12,073 nt of DNA, from the NCBI GenBank assembly GCA_023014365.1, contig JAEBUN010000095.1, positions 1 to 12,073 of the forward strand. Direction: 5' to 3'. How positions within the stretch are numbered: position 1 is the first letter of the stretch; each line of letters starts with the position of its first letter. Source of the stretch: Lepiota brunneoincarnata (taxonomy: Eukaryota; Basidiomycota; Agaricomycetes; Agaricales; Agaricaceae). The translations under genes and the position numbers were made by a program. Shown here piece after piece: positions 1 to 6,286 of the stretch. The notes under the pieces are model-generated. The model was not told the origin of the DNA and made no database searches. It saw nothing but the letters and a program-made list of their open reading frames with translations.

Positions 1-325
1 TGGAGAACTCCTGGCATTGTCACCAATATACAGGAATGCTTATAGAGAGTGCATTATGAGAATCCATGAGTCAGGAAGCGGCAATTGCATGCCAAGTTTC
101 TTGGGACCCAGATACTATGATAAATTTGCAGAGTGCGAATGGGCAGGTTGAAAAGACTTGTGGATTGGCAAAGAATGTAGGCTTTACCTGCAGAAAAGTC
201 ACAATTTATTTGCAAGTTCACATTGTTTGTAATCCTGCATATTGAGTACTGTTGGGACGACCATTTGATGTAATAACAGCTAGTGAAGTCAGGAATAGTG
301 CCAGTGGCAAGCAAACCTTGGTTAT
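1..325 (+). pseudogene. Ty3/Gypsy retropepsin (aspartic protease) relic, 5' truncated by window
   Basis: Frame 3 (codons starting at 3, 6 and so on) reads a protease-like stretch. It includes SWDPDTMINLQSANGQ, then GLAKNVGF, a strand-rich IYLQVHIV, and VLLGRPFDVITASEVRN. This order is characteristic of the retropepsin domain of fungal Ty3/Gypsy Pol, which cuts Gag-Pol into mature proteins. It is dead: TGA stops lie at 57-59 and 243-245, and where the catalytic DSG would be expected upstream of SMSQEAA the frame reads ESA. The frame then runs into the LTR retrotransposon at 326, so the relic was the insertion target or its close neighbour. It is on the opposite strand from that element and so is not part of it. 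The family call rests on motif recognition without a database search. Minus-strand open frames here are shadows. Confidence 0.72.
321..325. repeat. Target-site duplication GTTAT, left copy
   Basis: The five bases GTTAT immediately precede the TGTTA end of the lower LTR. An identical GTTAT follows the other end of the element at 4353-4357. A 5-bp duplication is usual for Ty3/Gypsy integrase. Confidence 0.93.
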
Positions 326-709
326 TGTTACCCAGATTAGGGGTTCGCTCTTGAGTAGCATGGAGTTTGACACAGGATGTCTATACAGACTTGGTCCCAT
401 CCTACTAAGCATGACTTGGAGATGACAGAGCACTATAGTCCAGCTGGTTTAGAAGCAAAGAGTTATAGGAGGCAAGAACTTTATAACACTAAGATAAGGA
501 TACAAGGTATTGTACTGTATCCTTATATACTTCTAAGTGTGGCTGTACTCCTACTATAATAGTCCAGACCAGAGTAACTATGAGTCAGAGATAAGAAACA
601 TGAGGCATATGGTAAGAATAGTCCTTCTGATGTACACTACTGATGGTTTCATAGTGACATGGGAATATAGCTAAAAATAACTGTCCTTCTGATAAGACTT
701 CTGATAACA
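326..709 (-). repeat. 3' LTR of the retrotransposon
   Basis: 384 bp. On the minus strand it starts TGTTATCAGAAG and ends GGTAACA, so its ends are the inverted pair TGTTA/TAACA. It matches 3969-4352 base for base in length with about 97% identity. It contains two tandem CTTCTGATAA units (plus strand, 686-695 and 698-707, 12-bp spacing), a partial third at 624-631, and a TATATAAGG box at 529-521. The small plus-strand open frame inside it (377-559) recurs identically in position in the other LTR and is not a gene. Confidence 0.95.
494..526 (-). promoter_or_regulatory. Hairpin overlapping the LTR TATA box (3' LTR copy)
   Basis: An 11-bp perfect inverted repeat, ATAAGGATACA (494-504) and TGTATCCTTAT (516-526), surrounds an 11-nt loop. 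One arm runs into the TATATAAGG box at 529-521. The same structure is kept intact in the other LTR. Confidence 0.6.
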
Positions 710-825
710 TTAGGTCCATTTCTAGAGTTGTTTTCCATTACAACTTGTTAGTTTCCTTCTTCCAGGTATTCGGCTAAGTAGTTTGGTTCGTAGTAATCAA
801 TTTGAGGTTGGTTGGTGGAATCTGG
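710..825. other. Short untranslated stretch before the 3' LTR
   Basis: On the minus strand this lies between the last open frame (ending at 826) and the 3' LTR. The minus-strand bases next to the LTR read AGAAATGGACCTAA, which is only a poor polypurine tract. Nothing else is visible. Confidence 0.4.
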
Positions 826-1515
826 TCAGGGAGGAACAACAGGAGAGAAAGTGGGAGTGGGAGTTCTGTGGAGATCAAGTACAGCAGCAGTTTCTGGGGA
901 TGGAGGTTGTCCTGGATAGAAGATGTTGTATAGGAGGCATCTGAAATGAGGACTTTCTATCCTTTCTTCTGGTGGGGTAGTTGGGTTTTCTTCAGAAGGA
1001 ACCACATGGTTCTCCTGTAATGTTTGATTCGGCCATGTTGTTGTAGCATTCCTTGTAGTAATCGTCATTGGTGAGATCGATGTATTGATGGTGAGTTGTG
1101 GGAGTGGTCGAGGGACAGGTTGTAGGATTTCTGGAGTAGGGGGTGTGTCAAGTCTTTTGATTTGGACACTTGGTCCATTTATGACAAGGTTGGAAGACTG
1201 CGCAGTGGGGGCATTGATATTTGATGCAGTTGTAGGAGTAGTGCCCTGGGGCATATTGTTTGCATCTGAGGCATGTGAATTGGGGGCAGTCCATGGCCCA
1301 GTGTCTGGTATGTCTACATTGGATGCAGACTGATCTGTTGGTGGTTCAGGGGTTGGCTTGTGTGTGAATGGGGTTGGGGGAGTTCTGAACTGGGATGTTG
1401 TTATTGGTGATGGTGTGGGTGGTGTTCTTGGTGGGGGTGAGAAGTCTGAAGGGATTTCTGACATTGGTGGGCTTCTTTCCCTTGCTGGGGATGGTGGCAA
1501 TGATTGCAGCAGTGG
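826..1515 (-). pseudogene. Pro/Thr/Ser-rich downstream ORF of the retrotransposon, second part
   Basis: An open minus-strand frame of about 225-229 codons. There is no ATG at its head; the first ATG is at 1464-1462 (MSEIPSDF). The product is dominated by P, T, S and N (for example SPPPRTPPTPSPITTSQFRT), which suggests a disordered chain, with a less biased segment, HFRCLLYNIFYPGQPPSPET, near residue 195. Two TGA codons lie directly upstream, and the preceding coding-like stretch (2116-1631) is in another frame, so the two may be halves of one broken reading frame. It sits between the chromodomain end and the 3' LTR, where Ty3/Gypsy elements normally carry nothing. I do not recognise a domain. 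Pyrimidine-biased codons make the plus strand G-rich; plus-strand frames here are shadows. Confidence 0.45.
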
Positions 1516-1630
1516 TCATCATGGTAGTGGTGGGGACGGTTGTGGTGGGGGGCTATGAGGTATGTACCTCATCTCGTTTGGGTAAGTTCTTCGACACCTT
1601 GGACATGAGGCTCAATCTTGAGTAGAGAAG

Positions 1631-2116
1631 TCACTCGAGTGATTCTGCCCAGGCACGTTGCGTATTGTACACAGTAGCGAGAGCCTTAGTCTGTTGTACG
1701 TGGTGGGTATAGTCATACCAGAGTTGTCTGTCATATTCTGAAATTGAAGTGTGTTCCAATTTAGTCATAAAGGCTCCATTGGTGGCAGCCTTGCGCAGAT
1801 CTCCATCAGAAGGGTGATCTGGTCCATGTGGTTGTACTCCAGCTGTATGGTATCTAAGGGAGGTGGCTGGGGCGATTGTTGGTTCTGGGGTGGTGTTGGA
1901 GTCAGGGGTCTCATCTCTGAGGGAGGCATATGCGGCGGCAAAGGTGTGAGAGGGGGTGTTGGGAGACAGGGCCAGAACGGGAGTTGTCTGAAGTGTAGTA
2001 TGTTCAATGCTTGCATTGTTGACAATGATGATAGAGGACAATGAGGAAGTTGGTGAGGGTGCTGTTGAGAAAGGGGGAGTGGTTTGGGGGTAAGTGAGGT
2101 CAAGGTTCATGGGCAT
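1631..2116 (-). pseudogene. Downstream ORF / C-terminal extension after the chromodomain, first part
   Basis: A 161-codon minus-strand frame beginning ATG at 2116. It is in the same frame as the integrase-chromodomain reading frame and only one codon after that frame's TAA (2122-2120). If that TAA is a mutation, this is a C-terminal extension of Pol; otherwise it is a separate ORF. The first half is Pro/Thr/Ser-rich. The second half looks globular or helical, with NGAFMTKLEHTSISEYDRQL and then LWYDYTHHVQQTKALATVYN. It ends in TGA at 1633-1631. No known domain is recognised, and an in-element accessory or structural role is speculation. Confidence 0.5.
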
Positions 2117-2119
2117 CTT

Positions 2120-3340
2120 TTAAGTATGCTTGGTGTGGGAGCAGAGTTGTTTTTGGTAGGTTCTGGTGGGTTCCTGCTTTTTCTGGAGAATTCCATGAGC
2201 TTCTTTATACTTGGTTAAGTATTCTTCAGCATTTGCATGGAGTGTTTTGTCAGTGATCCATTTGTTCTCCGTGTGGGAGTATCCTTTCCATTTGACATAG
2301 TATTGAAGTTTTCTGCGATATTGGCAGTGATTTAGAATGGCTTCTATTTCATATTCTTCTTCTTTGTTGATGATGTCTGGTGGTGGTGGAGTCGGGTAAG
2401 ATCCGTATGCTTCTGTTTCAGTATATGGGGTTAGAAGATTTCAGTGGAATACCAGATGTATCTTCCATTTGATTGGAAGTTTTAGTTTGTATGTGAGTGG
2501 TGATAAGACTTCTGAGATAAGGAAAGGTCCCAGTCTTTTTGGGGATATTTTGTTGGAGATGAAGGGAAGTTTGAGGTTCTTGGCTTCTTGCCATACTTTT
2601 TGATGTGTTTCAAGGGGTTTGACAGTTCTTCTGGTTCTTTGTTTCATAATATCGGCGGAGAGTTGATGTGCCGCATGTGCTTCTTTTCTGGCATCATCAA
2701 GGAGTCTGATGTGTTTGTCTACTGATGGGAAGTTTGATGTTTCCATTACCATGGGTATCAGTGGAGGGTTGTATCCCATGATTAGTTCAAATGGGGATTT
2801 CTGTCCTGAGGCATGTATTTTGGAGTTGTGTGCGAACTTGGCAATGGGGAGGGTTTCTGACCAGTCAAGGGGATTCCTGGTGCAGTATATGGTGAGACAG
2901 GTCTTGATTTCTTGGTTATATCATTCAGTGGAACCATCTGTCTGTGGGTGGTATGTGGTTGAGAATGCTTCTTGGATGTTTAAGTGTTTGGCTAGCTCTC
3001 AGAGGGAGTTGGCAGCGAATCTGGGGTCTCTATCTGATATGATCTTGTTGGGTAATCCAAACCTAGTGAATACTTTTTCTATTAATAGTTGTCCAATATT
3101 GTCAGCGTTTGATCGATCTGAGGTTGGGATGAAAATTACCCCCTTTGTAAGGCCATGGTCCACCACGGATAATATCACATTATGACCGGTGCTAGGCAGT
3201 AGACCGGTGATAAGATCCCATGAGATTTGAGCAAATGGGTGCTTGGAAGATGATGGTGGGATTGGTTGAGTTGGTGCATGATCTGGTCTGTGTGTGATTT
3301 TGTGTTGCGGCTTGTTTACGTCTTCTTTCTTCTTGTTCAT
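2120..3340 (-). pseudogene. Integrase core plus chromodomain (Pol C-terminus), with in-frame stops
   Basis: One minus-strand frame, 407 codons from ATG 3340 to TAA 2122-2120, carries an rve-type integrase core and a chromodomain. The DDE acids are visible: D in ISWDLITGLLPSTGH, D in FGLPNKIISDRDPRF, E in TYHPQTDGSTE. SPFELIMGYNPPL and a C-terminal IKWKIHLVFH follow. The chromodomain reads EYEIEAIL, then LQYYVKWKGYS, then ENKWITD (about 2330-2190). In Ty3/Gypsy chromoviruses of fungi this domain steers integration toward marked chromatin. Three in-frame TGA stops break it, at 3001-2999, 2923-2921 and 2443-2441. The HHCC zinc-binding N-terminus is absent: upstream the frame is closed by TAA and overlaps the gag-like frame. 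No protease, RT or RNase H precedes it. The family call is strong; function is lost. Confidence 0.88.
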
Positions 3341-3608
3341 AGTGTTCTTTTAATTCTCTTTCATATTGTATTCTTTGTTGTTCTGCTAATTCTTCAGCAA
3401 AACTTGTTTGAGTACGTGTCGATGTACTTTGAGCGGGTGAATCAAATGGAGATGGGGGATAGAATGGGGATGGTATCTGAGTGGGGATAGGGTTTCTTCT
3501 GGGATCCGGGTTTTGGGTTCCTGATCTGGAGATTCTACTTCTCAATTTGGGAGGAGGTGATGGAGTTTCTTGGGCCGAGAACTTCTTTGGAGGTGTGGTG
3601 GCAGTAGT
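3192..3608 (-). pseudogene. Gag-like N-terminal fragment fused to integrase sequence
   Basis: An open minus-strand frame from just after TAA 3611-3609 to a stop at 3192, with no ATG. Its first part is Pro/Ser/Arg-rich (TPSPPPKLRSRISRSGTQNP). A strongly charged helical segment follows, FAEELAEQQRIQYERELKEH and then YEQEERRRK, which looks like a coiled coil. Position after the leader and composition suggest the N-terminus of Gag. There is no CCHC zinc knuckle. From about 3330 downward the DNA reads as integrase in the +1 frame, so the tail of this frame is out-of-frame integrase. I infer an internal deletion joining gag to pol near 3310-3340. Calling it Gag is a position-based inference. Confidence 0.5.
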
Positions 3609-3968
3609 TTAGCGATTGATTATCTCTAGAAGGATGAAAAATTGGGTTGCAATGATGGAGATTCCTGAGTACAGGTTCCATGATCTGACGACACAGCAGT
3701 AACAAGGGCACAGTGATGCGTTCGAGTTCTAATGTGATTATTTGGTAGGTGATGAGGGTGGCAGTGGAGGTGAAAACAAAAATGAGTAGGTAAACCAGGT
3801 CTTCTGGTGGGGAGAGGTTGAGGGACATAGTGATGGCTACACAGAGGGGCAGTTTTCTTTTGCATGTCGTTTTGAACGACCAGGGTACCTCAACATATTC
3901 AGTACATTGGTAGAACAGAGCAGAGTAGAGGGTGAGCAAGAGATAAGCAGCAGAGTATCTTAGTGTTT
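3609..3968 (-). other. Retrotransposon leader / 5' untranslated region
   Basis: 360 bp between the 5' LTR and the gag-like frame. Overlapping minus-strand frames (3939-3535 and 3865-3626) have no recognisable protein and no conserved motif. No clear tRNA primer-binding site follows the LTR. The immediate minus-strand sequence is AAAACACTAAGATACTC; a self-priming mechanism is possible but untested. Confidence 0.5.
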
Positions 3969-4136
3969 TGTTACCTGGATTAGGGGTTTGCTCTTGAGTA
4001 GCATGGAGTTTGACACAGGATGTCTATACAGACTTGGTCCCATCCTACTAAGCATGACTTGGAGACAATGGAGCACTATAGTCCAGCTGGTTTAGAGGCA
4101 AAGAGTTATAGGAGGCAAGAACTTTATAACACTAAG

Positions 4137-4169
4137 ATAAGGATACAAGGTATTGTACTGTATCCTTAT
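4137..4169 (-). promoter_or_regulatory. Hairpin overlapping the LTR TATA box (5' LTR copy)
   Basis: ATAAGGATACA (4137-4147), an 11-nt loop, then TGTATCCTTAT (4159-4169). It is identical to the structure in the 3' LTR. On the minus strand it overlaps and lies just downstream of the TATA box, so it could sit at or near the transcript 5' end. Confidence 0.6.
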
Positions 4170-4172
4170 ATA
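4164..4172 (-). promoter_or_regulatory. TATA box in the 5' LTR
   Basis: TATATAAGG on the minus strand, about 180 bp inside the LTR from its 5' end. This position is right for a Pol II promoter reading the element. Assignment is by motif and position only. Confidence 0.55.
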
Positions 4173-4352
4173 CTTCTAAGTGTGGCTGTACTCCTACTAT
4201 AATAGTCCAGACCAGAGTAACTATGAGTCAGAGATAAGAAACATGAGGCATATGGTAAGATTAGTCCTTCTGATGTACACTACTGATGGTTTCATAGTGA
4301 CATGGGAATATAGCTAAAAATAACCATCCTTCTGATAAGACTTCTGATAACA

Positions 4353-4357
4353 GTTAT
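4353..4357. repeat. Target-site duplication GTTAT, right copy
   Basis: Matches 321-325 exactly. It is followed without any gap by the TA duplication of the Tc1 element. Confidence 0.93.
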
Positions 4358-4359
4358 TA
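4358..4359. repeat. TA target duplication, left copy (Tc1 element)
   Basis: TA immediately before the CAGTGACCCAC terminus. The mate is at 5959-5960. TA is the obligatory target of Tc1/mariner elements. Confidence 0.85.
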
Positions 4360-4561
4360 CAGTGACCCACAAAACCGTTCCAATGTTTTGTACTTTTGAC
4401 TTAAAGTAGTAATAGCTCAGTAAACAAAATAGCTAAATTTGTGAATATATTTATAAACATAGCCAAATATGTCATATCTGACCCTGCAAAGTCGCGTTAT
4501 GTAATACTTCTAAATGAGGCAATTATGAATTTTGTAAGCATTTAAGTCATTGGAACGGTTT
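4360..4561 (+). repeat. Left terminal inverted repeat of the Tc1 element
   Basis: 202 bp, inverted relative to 5756-5958. It contains AAACCGTTCCAATG near its outer end (4372-4385) and the exact reverse complement CATTGGAACGGTTT at its inner end (4548-4561), so the repeat is itself bracketed by an inverted pair. Confidence 0.9.
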
Positions 4562-4592
4562 CAATGGTAATTTTTAATACTAATCCAAGCAA

Positions 4593-4657
4593 TCACATGA
4601 CTCCGTTGATTGTCAATCAACAAGATCATGTGACCACGTGTCTTTAACATATAAATA
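4593..4657 (+). promoter_or_regulatory. Transposase promoter with nested palindromes, CACGTG and TATA box
   Basis: TCACATGA (4593-4600) pairs with TCATGTGA (4626-4633) around an inner palindrome TTGATTG-T-CAATCAA (4606-4620). CACGTG lies at 4635-4640, and TATAAATA at 4650-4657 is 48 bp before the ATG. The elements suit a Pol II promoter. The palindromes could be protein-binding sites, which is inference. Confidence 0.6.
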
Positions 4658-4704
4658 GATGTGCTGATAGCCATGTCCCATCATTCTCAACCCCCCTACC
4701 TACC

Positions 4705-5718
4705 ATGAAGCCATTATCTTCTACTCTAAAGCAAACTATCCTCTCTTTGCTTAATTCTCATCATTCCTATACTAAAATTGAGGCAATTACTGGTGTTGGG
4801 CGCAGTACCATATCCAGGCTAGCCTCTAAAAATTGTTCCAGCCTTACTAAATCACTTGGAGGATGTCCTTCAAAACTCTCTACCACTAATATTTGGCATG
4901 CTATCCATCTTATCTCTGCTGGCAAGGCTGAAACTGCTGTAGATATAGCCAAATCTCTTGCTCCCATCATTGGGACATCAGTCTCTTCACAGACTGTAGC
5001 AAGGCATCTCAAACAGGCAGGAATGAAGGCTGTAGTCAAGCAAAAAAAGCCTTTACTCTCTGACAAGCATAGGAGGGCTAGGCTGGATTTTGCTCTGACA
5101 CACCAGCATTGGACTGTGGAGGACTGGAAGCTGGTTGTATGGTCTGATGAGACCAAAATTAATTGTTTGGGGTCAGATGGGAGGAAGTGGGGATGGAAAA
5201 GAAGGGAGGGGCTTAGTGAAAGATTGGTCAAGGGAACTCTGAAGTATGGAGGAGGATCAGTGATGGTTTGGGGCTGTATGCTGTGGGATGGCCCAGGCTA
5301 TGCAGTGAGGATTGATGGAAGGATGGATGCAGAGTTGTTTGTGCAAATTTTGGAAGAAGATTTGAAGAAGAGTCTCTGGTGGTACAAGCTTAAACCCTGA
5401 GATATGATCTTCCAGCAAGATAATGACCCCAAACACAAGAGTACACTGGCCAAAGAATGGTTTCAAAAAAATCATTTTAGGCTCCTAACCTGGCCAGCAC
5501 AGTCACCTGACCTCAATCTCATTGAGCACTTATGGGAATATGTGAAGAGAAAGTTGGGAGAGTATGAATCTCCTCCCAAGGGTATGGAGGAGTTGTGGCA
5601 GAGGGTAGAAAAGGAGTGGGATGCTATTCCAGCTTCTGAGTGTCAGAAGTTAATTGAAAGTATGCCTAGAAGAGTAGCAGCTGTACTCAAAGCCAGGGGG
5701 GGCTACTCTAAGTACTAG
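4705..5718 (+). pseudogene. Tc1-type DD34E transposase, interrupted by one TGA
   Basis: A 337-codon frame plus stop, a typical Tc1 transposase length. It would bind the inverted repeats and cut and paste the element in the nucleus. Residues 1-60 look like a helix-turn-helix (ITGVGRSTISRLASKN). A second DNA-binding part lies around 60-115 (TSVSSQTVARHLKQAGMKA). The DDE domain shows D148 in VVWSDETKIN, a GGGSVMVWGCM strand, D239 in FQQDNDPKH, and E274 in SPDLNLIEHLWEYVKRKL. Exactly 34 residues separate D239 and E274. The frame ends GGYSKY. A single in-frame TGA (5398-5400, codon 232) falls just before the second aspartate. No compensating intron with consensus sites was seen around it, so I call it a pseudogene. 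The start is the first ATG after the TATA box. Minus-strand frames here are shadows. Confidence 0.93.
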
Positions 5719-5755
5719 AAATAATAGGATAGCCTAGTATAATATGTCATTGACA

Positions 5756-5958
5756 AAACCATTCCAATGACTTAAAATGATTACAAAATTCATAATTGCC
5801 TAATTTGGAAGTATTACATGATGCAACTTTGCAGAGTCAGATATGCCATATTTGGCTATATTTATAAATATATTCACAAATATGGCTATTTTATTTACTG
5901 AGCTATTACTACTTTAAGTCAAAAGTACAAAACATTGGAATGGTTTTGTGGGTCACTG
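5756..5958 (-). repeat. Right terminal inverted repeat of the Tc1 element
   Basis: 203 bp, inverted copy of 4360-4561. Its inner AAACCATTCCAATG (5756-5769) and outer CATTGGAATGGTTT (5933-5946) are again exact reverse complements of each other, but carry A/T where the left repeat carries G/C. Confidence 0.9.
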
Positions 5959-5960
5959 TA
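5959..5960. repeat. TA target duplication, right copy (Tc1 element)
   Basis: TA directly after the CACTG end; mate of 4358-4359. It is also the base pair step next to the start of the repeat at 5961. Confidence 0.85.
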
Positions 5961-6286
5961 GAATCATTGGCTATATCATTAAAGAACTCTATAGAGGATT
6001 GGTACTATGTCCTGTAGTAGCCAGTTCTACCAAATGAGGATATTTGAGCCTCAGAAGTGTTCAAACCAGCTCATTATCACTAAGCTTAGTGAACCAAGCT
6101 ATCAGAACACTCTCCAGAGGGATTCAGGACTCTACATAGCCTATCAAGTGTACTCCGGTTGCATCAAGGGACCTTACAAGCAGTTTTCTGATGAACCCGA
6201 ATGCGTTTGAACATAAAGAATGTACCTAGCAGCTGTCACAGGTATATTATGCCTACAGCAAGCCCAATAATGATAACTGGACCACA
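5961..6286 (+). repeat. Inverted repeat copy A
   Basis: About 91% identical by hand alignment to the reverse complement of 7153-7482; most differences are transitions. It contains the perfect 16-bp palindrome TCACTAAGCTTAGTGA at 6077-6092. Open frames through it (6007-6210 plus, 6174-6356 minus) are not matched by any recognised protein and are likely incidental. Confidence 0.85.

Larger units (their letters stand above)
326..4352 (-). mobile_element. Ty3/Gypsy LTR retrotransposon, internally deleted, minus orientation
   Basis: This is a 4,027-bp element bounded by two 384-bp direct repeats and flanked by GTTAT. Read on the minus strand, the order is 5' LTR (4352-3969), leader, gag-like fragment, integrase core, chromodomain, Pro/Thr-rich downstream frames, 3' LTR (709-326). 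The interior of about 3,260 bp is too short for gag plus a full pol. No protease, reverse transcriptase (YxDD region), RNase H or HHCC zinc finger could be found in it. By hand alignment the LTRs differ at 11 of 384 positions, 10 of them transitions, so insertion is fairly recent. No convincing tRNA-type primer site follows the 5' LTR (no TGG start), and the polypurine tract before the 3' LTR is weak. The matching LTR lengths and the clean target duplication make the element boundaries very secure. Confidence 0.95.
3969..4352 (-). repeat. 5' LTR of the retrotransposon (carries the promoter)
   Basis: 384 bp, same ends and length as 326-709, with 11 mismatches between them. The tandem CTTCTGATAA units lie at 4329-4338 and 4341-4350 with a partial third at 4267-4274 (plus-strand view). 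On the minus strand these lie at the start of U3. The plus-strand small open frame 4020-4202 is a by-product of the repeat. Confidence 0.95.
4360..5958 (+). mobile_element. Tc1/mariner-family DNA transposon with long inverted repeats
   Basis: 1,599 bp, bounded by CAGTGACCCAC...GTGGGTCACTG and flanked by TA on both sides. It holds one transposase reading frame between inverted repeats of about 200 bp. The two repeats are about 93% identical by hand alignment (14 substitutions and one indel). The transposase has only one stop, so this copy is young, or has been kept mobile by enzyme from another copy. It has the DD34E spacing of the Tc1 group. Confidence 0.95.

Noticed and set aside
54..433. 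Minus-strand open frames over the left edge
   Set aside because: They run antisense to a recognisable protease reading frame and cross the LTR boundary; no protein features.
377..559. 60-residue plus-strand ORF repeated at 4020-4202
   Set aside because: It is duplicated only because both copies are LTR sequence; it opposes the element's sense strand and has no known match.
1085..2044. Plus-strand Gly/Val-rich open frames and possible G-quadruplexes
   Set aside because: They are the complement of Pro/Thr-rich minus-strand coding sequence; G-runs are separated by long loops, so no quadruplex is claimed.
2709..3185. 158-residue plus-strand ORF
   Set aside because: It lies antisense to the integrase core, whose motifs are clear on the minus strand.
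4767..5231. 154-residue minus-strand ORF
   Set aside because: It is a shadow of the transposase reading frame.
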